Shown one piece after another: positions 59,358-64,000 of a stretch of 64,000 bases of DNA; the stretch's first letter is position 1, and every line of letters begins with the position of its first letter. A program made the position numbers and the translations under genes. The notes below the pieces were generated by a model, which saw nothing but the letters and a program-made list of their open reading frames with translations, had not been told where the DNA came from and made no database searches. Source of the stretch: Oscillospiraceae bacterium (GTDB taxonomy: Bacteria > Bacillota > Clostridia > Oscillospirales > Oscillospiraceae); assembly GCA_017439425.1 (NCBI GenBank), contig JAFSJE010000064.1, positions 35,764-99,763 on the forward strand, given 5' to 3'.

Positions 59358-60336
59358 CAGAATGGAGCACGTTATAAGCGTTTTCGGCTCATTTGACGAA
59401 AATCTCCGGCTCATTGAGAGCGAGATGGGCGTCAGGATAACCGACCGCGAGAGCGAAATAAAAATCTCCGGCGACGATCCGGAGAGCGTGATGCGCGCGC
59501 GAAAGACCATTGAGGGGCTTATATCCCTCGCCGCGAAGGGCGAGAGCATAGACGCGCAGAGCGTGCGCTATATCATGGGGCTTGTGAAGAGCGGCGCGGA
59601 GGATAAGATCGACGACCTCGCGCGCGACGTAATTTGCGTGACCGCGAAGGGAAAGCCCGTAAAGCCCAAGACCTTCGGCCAGAAGAGATACGTTGAGGCG
59701 ATAGCGAAGAACACCGTCACCCTCGGAATCGGCCCGGCCGGAACGGGCAAGACCTACCTCGCCGTCGCGGCGGCGGTGGCGGCGTTCCGCAAAAAAGAGG
59801 TCAATCGCATAATCCTCACCCGCCCTGCGGTCGAGGCCGGAGAGCGCCTCGGCTTTCTGCCCGGCGATCTGCAATCGAAGGTCGATCCGTACCTCAGACC
59901 GCTCTACGACGCGCTCTTTGAGATGCTCGGCGCGGAGACCTACACAAAGTACCTCGAGCGCGGGGATATCGAGGTCGCGCCGCTCGCTTATATGCGCGGC
60001 AGAACGCTCGATGACAGCTTTATTATCCTCGACGAGGCGCAGAACACCTCGCGCGAGCAGATGAAGATGTTTCTGACCCGCCTCGGCTTCGGCTCGAAGA
60101 TAGTAATCACCGGCGACGAAACGCAGATAGACCTGCCCGCAGACAAGATAAGCGGACTCAGAGAGGCGGTAAGAGTGCTTGACGGAGTTGAGGATATCGC
60201 AATTTGCCGCCTCAGCGCCTCCGACGTTGTGCGCCACGTTCTCGTTCAGCGCATAGTCGAGGCTTACGATAAATACGAGAAGAAAAAGACAGAGAAAGCT
60301 GGAGATAGAAATGACCGTACAAGAAGCCGTAAATAA
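59332..60336 (+). CDS. phoH: PhoH-family ATPase
   Basis: A 334-residue PhoH ATPase with an N-terminal KH-like region and the P-loop GPAGTGKTYLA (near 134), Walker B IILDEAQNT, and RIILTRPAVEAGE. It probably acts on RNA with YbeY in the same cluster. It overlaps yqfD and the M32 gene by 26 nt each. Confidence 0.92.
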   Translation: MTDETIIVDRMEHVISVFGSFDENLRLIESEMGVRITDRESEIKISGDDPESVMRARKTIEGLISLAAKGESIDAQSVRYIMGLVKSGAEDKIDDLARDVICVTAKGKPVKPKTFGQKRYVEAIAKNTVTLGIGPAGTGKTYLAVAAAVAAFRKKEVNRIILTRPAVEAGERLGFLPGDLQSKVDPYLRPLYDALFEMLGAETYTKYLERGDIEVAPLAYMRGRTLDDSFIILDEAQNTSREQMKMFLTRLGFGSKIVITGDETQIDLPADKISGLREAVRVLDGVEDIAICRLSASDVVRHVLVQRIVEAYDKYEKKKTEKAGDRNDRTRSRK

Positions 60337-61807
60337 GCTCGATGAGCTTGAACTGAAGGAATTTGCCCTCGGTCACGCGATGGGCATACTGAGCTATGAC
60401 GGCGCGACCGCCGCCCCGAAAAAGAGCTATATCCCGCGCGGCAAGACCATGGGCTGCCTCGCCGGCGAGGCGTACAAGCTAACAACAGACAAGAGCGCTG
60501 TCGCGATCCTCGATACCCTCCGCTCCCACGCGGACGAGCTTGACGATAATACCATCCGCCGTCTCGAGCTCAGAGAAAAGAATCTCAAGGAGATGCGCGC
60601 CGTTCCCATCGAGCAGTACGTCGAGTACACCGAGCTTATGAACGAGGCCGATTCAGCGTGGCATGAGGCGAAGGAAAAAAGCGATTACGCGATTTTTGAG
60701 CCGTATCTCCGCCGCGTCATCGACTTTACAAAGCTCTTTGCCGAGAAGGTCAACCCCGATATCGCGCCTTACGATTACTGCCTCGACAAGTATGAGGAGG
60801 GCCTCACAATGCAGAAGGCGGAGGCGTTTTTCTCCGCTCTGCGTGAGAGAATAGTGCCGCTCATCGCAAGGGTCGGCGCCGCAGAAGCGCCGGACGAGAG
60901 CGTGGCGAAGGTTCTTTTCCCCATCGAAAAGCAGCGCGCCCTCAGCGATATCCTTATGGACAAGCTGGGGCTCCCGCGCGACAGATGCGCCATCGGTGAA
61001 ACCGAGCACCCGTTTACTACGAATTTCACGCCGGACGACGTGCGAATCACCACGCATTACCACGAAAAAGCCTTTCTCAGCTCGATGTACTCTGTAATCC
61101 ACGAGGGCGGTCACGCGCTCTACGAGCTGGGTGTTGACCCGAAATTCAGCTTCACCTGCCTCTCCGGCGGCGTTACGATGGGCATTCACGAGTCGCAGTC
61201 GCGCTTTTTTGAGAACATCGTCGGAAGAAGCCGCGGCTTCATTGATAATCTCTACCCCGACCTTGTGCGGCTCTGCCCCGAGATCGGCAAATACTCAGCG
61301 CAGGACATCTACCGCGCCGCAAACAAGGCTCAGCCGAGCCTTATCCGCACTGAGGCGGACGAGGTGACCTACCCCCTGCACATCATGGTGCGCTATGAGA
61401 TGGAAAAGAAGATGATTAACGGCGAGGTGAATACCGCCGAGCTGCCCGAGATGTGGAACGCCTACTATAAGGAATACCTCGGCGTGACGGTTCCGAACGA
61501 CAGAGAGGGCATCTTGCAGGACAGCCACTGGTCCGGCGCCGGAATCGGCTACTTCCCCTCCTACGCTCTCGGTTCTGCCTACGGCGCGCAGTATCTCGCG
61601 AAGATGCGCGAGGAGATGGACTTTGACGCCGTTGTCGCCTCAGGCGACCTTGCGCCCATAAGAGCGTGGCTCGGTGAGAAAATCTGGCAGTACGGCTCGT
61701 CGAAGAGTCCGGAGTGGATACTCAAAAACGCTCTCGGCGCGCCCTTTGACCCCGGCTATTACCTCGACTACCTTGAAAACAAGATGAAGGACGTCTACGG
61801 AATATGA
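60311..61807 (+). CDS. M32-family carboxypeptidase
   Basis: A 498-residue metallocarboxypeptidase of the Taq type: zinc motif HEGGH at 264-268, with the conserved HESQSRFFENIVGRS and GYFPSYALGSAYGAQ. It removes C-terminal residues from peptides. It sits inside the phoH-ybeY-era block, overlapping phoH by 26 nt and ybeY by 4 nt, an unusual place for this gene. Confidence 0.9.
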   Translation: MTVQEAVNKLDELELKEFALGHAMGILSYDGATAAPKKSYIPRGKTMGCLAGEAYKLTTDKSAVAILDTLRSHADELDDNTIRRLELREKNLKEMRAVPIEQYVEYTELMNEADSAWHEAKEKSDYAIFEPYLRRVIDFTKLFAEKVNPDIAPYDYCLDKYEEGLTMQKAEAFFSALRERIVPLIARVGAAEAPDESVAKVLFPIEKQRALSDILMDKLGLPRDRCAIGETEHPFTTNFTPDDVRITTHYHEKAFLSSMYSVIHEGGHALYELGVDPKFSFTCLSGGVTMGIHESQSRFFENIVGRSRGFIDNLYPDLVRLCPEIGKYSAQDIYRAANKAQPSLIRTEADEVTYPLHIMVRYEMEKKMINGEVNTAELPEMWNAYYKEYLGVTVPNDREGILQDSHWSGAGIGYFPSYALGSAYGAQYLAKMREEMDFDAVVASGDLAPIRAWLGEKIWQYGSSKSPEWILKNALGAPFDPGYYLDYLENKMKDVYGI

Positions 61808-62283
61808 CAGAGATAACGCGCACTAAAAGAAATCTCGGTTACCCCGAAACTGCCCGGCTCGTTAAACGCGCCGTCGAATGTGCTCTCAGAGCTGAGGGCG
61901 TGGAGTGCGACTATATTGTTGACGTCACGCTCACTGACGATGAGACGATACATGAAATAAACCTTGCCGAGAGAAACGTCGACAGACCGACGGACGTTCT
62001 GAGCTTTCCGATGAACGAGCTTACGCCGGGCGAATTTGACCCCGGAATATGCGAGCGTGAGCCGGAGACCGGCGCAGTTTTCCTCGGTGATATGGTGATA
62101 AGCATACCGCGCTGTGCCGAGCAGGGCGAGGAGTACGGTCACGGATACAGGCGCGAGGTGAGCTACCTTGCAGTTCACTCGACCCTGCACTTACTCGGCT
62201 ACGACCACATGGAGAAAGAGGACAAGCGCCTTATGCGGTCGCGTGAGGACGCGATAATGGAAATATTGGGAATAGGAAGATAA
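61804..62283 (+). CDS. ybeY: Endoribonuclease YbeY
   Basis: A 159-residue rRNA maturation factor with the zinc motif His125-x3-His129-x5-His135 (VHSTLHLLGYDH) and the DVLSFPM segment. It takes part in 16S rRNA 3' processing and ribosome quality control, together with PhoH and Era. Confidence 0.95.
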   Translation: MTEITRTKRNLGYPETARLVKRAVECALRAEGVECDYIVDVTLTDDETIHEINLAERNVDRPTDVLSFPMNELTPGEFDPGICEREPETGAVFLGDMVISIPRCAEQGEEYGHGYRREVSYLAVHSTLHLLGYDHMEKEDKRLMRSREDAIMEILGIGR

Positions 62284-62287
62284 CGAT

Positions 62288-63178
62288 ATGATTAAGAAAA
62301 CCGCAATGATAGCCCTTATAGGGCGGCCGAACGTCGGAAAAAGCACGCTCGTAAACGCTCTCGTCGGGCAGAAGATATCCATAGTAACGCCGAAGCCGCA
62401 GACGACGCGCTACCGCATTTTCGGCGTTGCCGAAAAGGATGAAACGCAGCTTGTTTTCATCGACACGCCGGGCTTTCACCGCGCGCGAAACAAGCTCGGA
62501 GAGTACATGGTCAAGGTCGTCGAGGACTCCGTCGCCGACGTTGACGCGGTGTGCCTGCTTGTCGAGCCGAAGGCGAATATCGGCAGGCAGGAGGAGCTTC
62601 TCATCGAGAAGATCAAGAAGCTCAATATCCCCGCCGTGCTCGTAATAAACAAGATAGACACGATCGAGAAGGCTGAGGCGCTGCCCGTCATTGCCGCCTA
62701 CGCCGCAAAGCACGATTTCGAGGCGATTATACCCATCTCAGCAAAGCGCGAGGACGGGCTGGACATTCTCTTTGACGAGCTTGAGAAGTTCGCCGTCGAG
62801 TCCGACGCGCTGTTCCCCGAGGACGCCTTCACCGACCAGACCGAGCGCACCCTCGCGGCGGAGCTGATACGCGAGAAAATGCTCTTAAACCTCGACAGCG
62901 AGGTGCCGCACGGCGTGAACATCGAGATAACGAAGTTCAATGAGCGCGAGGACGGCGTTGTGGAGATCGAGGCGACTATCTACTGCGAGAAGCAGAGCCA
63001 CAAGGGCATAATCATCGGCAAAAACGGCGAAATGCTGAAGAAAATCGGTCACGACGCGCGCGCTGAGATCGAAAAAATGCTCGAAGCAAAGGTGTTCCTT
63101 GAAACATGGGTCAAGGTCAAGGAGAACTGGCGCGACTCCGGCGCGAATCTTCGCACCTTCGGCTTCAGGGAAGAATAA
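62288..63178 (+). CDS. era: GTPase Era
   Basis: A 296-residue Ras-like GTPase: G1 GRPNVGKST (12-20), G3 DTPG, G4 NKID, and a C-terminal KH domain (KGIIIGKNGEMLKKIG). It assembles the small ribosomal subunit. TAATG overlap with recO. Confidence 0.97.
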   Translation: MIKKTAMIALIGRPNVGKSTLVNALVGQKISIVTPKPQTTRYRIFGVAEKDETQLVFIDTPGFHRARNKLGEYMVKVVEDSVADVDAVCLLVEPKANIGRQEELLIEKIKKLNIPAVLVINKIDTIEKAEALPVIAAYAAKHDFEAIIPISAKREDGLDILFDELEKFAVESDALFPEDAFTDQTERTLAAELIREKMLLNLDSEVPHGVNIEITKFNEREDGVVEIEATIYCEKQSHKGIIIGKNGEMLKKIGHDARAEIEKMLEAKVFLETWVKVKENWRDSGANLRTFGFREE

Positions 63179-63921
63179 TGTACACCACCACAACCGGACT
63201 TGTTCTGCGCGACAGCGTGTACAAGGAGTCGAGCCGGATTCTTACGGTGCTGACGGATTCAATGGGCAAGATCACGGTAAACGCGCGCGGCGCCAAGCGC
63301 AAGGGCTCGAAGCTCATGGGCGCGACCCAGCATCTTGCCTACTCCGAGATGACGATTTTCACGGAAAAGGGCCGCCACACGCTGACAGAGGCGCGGCCCA
63401 TCGAGCTTTTCGAGGGTCTGCGCGATGATCTTGCGCTCTACGCTCTCGGAACGTACTTCTCGGAGCTGCTTGAAACGTTCTCGAACGAGGATATTCCCGA
63501 CCCGGAGATACTCAGCCTCGGGCTGAACTGCCTCTATGCGCTGAGCGCCGGAAAAACCGATCCCGCGCTCGTCAAGGCGGCGTTTGAGCTGCGGCTCATG
63601 TGCATATCCGGCTTTGAGCCGATGCTCGACGGGTGCGTGAAGTGCGGTAAGGAGCCGGAAGTTCCGGCGTTCAGCGTTCAGGGCGGCACGCTGATGTGTG
63701 CCTCCTGCCGCGTGGGAGATTATGAAGCGCGCCTGATCGGGCGCGGAACTCTCGCCGCGATGCGCCACATATCCTGTTCAGAGCCGAAAAAGCTTCTCAG
63801 CTTCTCCGTCGGCGAGAGCACGGCGCGCGAGCTTGGGAGCGTGTGCGAGAGCTTTCTCATCGCGCAGCTCGGGCAGGATTTCCGCTCTCTCGACTACTAC
63901 AAGCAGGTGCGACAGATATGA
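63178..63921 (+). CDS. recO: DNA repair protein RecO
   Basis: A 247-residue RecO: OB-fold start (TTTGLVLRDSVYKESSRILTV), helical middle and a zinc finger (CVKCGKEP, then CASC). It loads RecA at gaps with RecFR. I chose the ATG at 63178, coupled to the era stop. Confidence 0.93.
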   Translation: MYTTTTGLVLRDSVYKESSRILTVLTDSMGKITVNARGAKRKGSKLMGATQHLAYSEMTIFTEKGRHTLTEARPIELFEGLRDDLALYALGTYFSELLETFSNEDIPDPEILSLGLNCLYALSAGKTDPALVKAAFELRLMCISGFEPMLDGCVKCGKEPEVPAFSVQGGTLMCASCRVGDYEARLIGRGTLAAMRHISCSEPKKLLSFSVGESTARELGSVCESFLIAQLGQDFRSLDYYKQVRQI

Positions 63922-64000
63922 AAAAGGCTTTTAATTATACTCTTTCGATGCTTTTCGGCGTAGCGCTCGGGCTTTCGATGGTGCTGACCTCGAACCTTGC
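63918..64000 (+). CDS. Start of an exported protein, truncated by the window end
   Basis: The frame begins MKKAFNYTLSMLFGVALGLS (27 residues visible), a signal peptide or membrane helix. It overlaps the recO stop (ATGA). The product cannot be named from this fragment. Confidence 0.6.
   Translation, partial: MKKAFNYTLSMLFGVALGLSMVLTSNL

Overview
The window reads as the chromosome of a GC-rich, spore-forming Clostridia-type Firmicute, most like an uncultured Oscillospiraceae/Ruminococcaceae gut bacterium. The support is gene content: YlbJ and YqfD sporulation proteins, a sufCBDSU operon with SufU, an SLH-domain exoprotein, CIRCE-controlled groESL and the phoH-ybeY-era-recO block. This is inferred from gene families, not from a database search.

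Positions 1 to about 33105 are an almost complete tailed-phage prophage (HK97-like siphovirus plan). It is integrated at the 3' end of a tRNA-Gly gene, and its left att end lies just outside the window. The late genes run leftward in the usual order: HNH nuclease, small and large terminase, portal, ClpP-like protease, capsid, head-tail connectors, tail tube, tail chaperones with a -1 frameshift, tape measure, tail tip and fibres, then holin and a three-domain lysin. The early genes, also leftward, are a Cro-like regulator, two HTH proteins, a replication initiator with iteron-like repeats inside its gene, a DnaB-type helicase, ParA, ParB and a run of small Cys-rich proteins. Rightward genes are the CI-like repressor, a DUF4041/GIY-YIG membrane nuclease resembling an anti-phage factor, the integrase, and two AT-rich morons with their own promoters. 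HicAB lies next to the integrase.

The most interesting signal is a 19-bp palindrome, TGTGCCCAANTTGGGCACA with variants, found five times across the prophage (28, 8069, 18944, 23384, 31075) and not noticed in the host part. With ParA and ParB encoded by the same element, I propose it as a distributed centromere (parS), which would allow maintenance as a plasmid after excision. The initiator gene carries a candidate origin, and the DNA upstream of it encodes a candidate antisense RNA. An HUH-type nuclease gene flanked by 21-bp near-repeats suggests a second replication or nicking activity.

The host region from 33106 holds these blocks: a CPA2 antiporter divergent from a DUF1538 transporter with two PII-like proteins; a heavy-metal P-type ATPase with a separate HMA protein and ArsR regulator; groESL; an SLH-HAD exoprotein; a PHP phosphoesterase and galactokinase; a YdjGHI-like envelope module (TPM, Zn-ribbon, SPFH); the suf operon; FolT; ApbE with a Gx transporter and NusG_II protein; YlbJ; and yqfD-phoH-M32 peptidase-ybeY-era-recO plus a truncated last gene. 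Two non-coding intergenic elements stand out: a hairpin cassette at 54660-54871 and a MITE-like inverted repeat at 56737-56897. No gene-free stretch exceeds about 300 bases.
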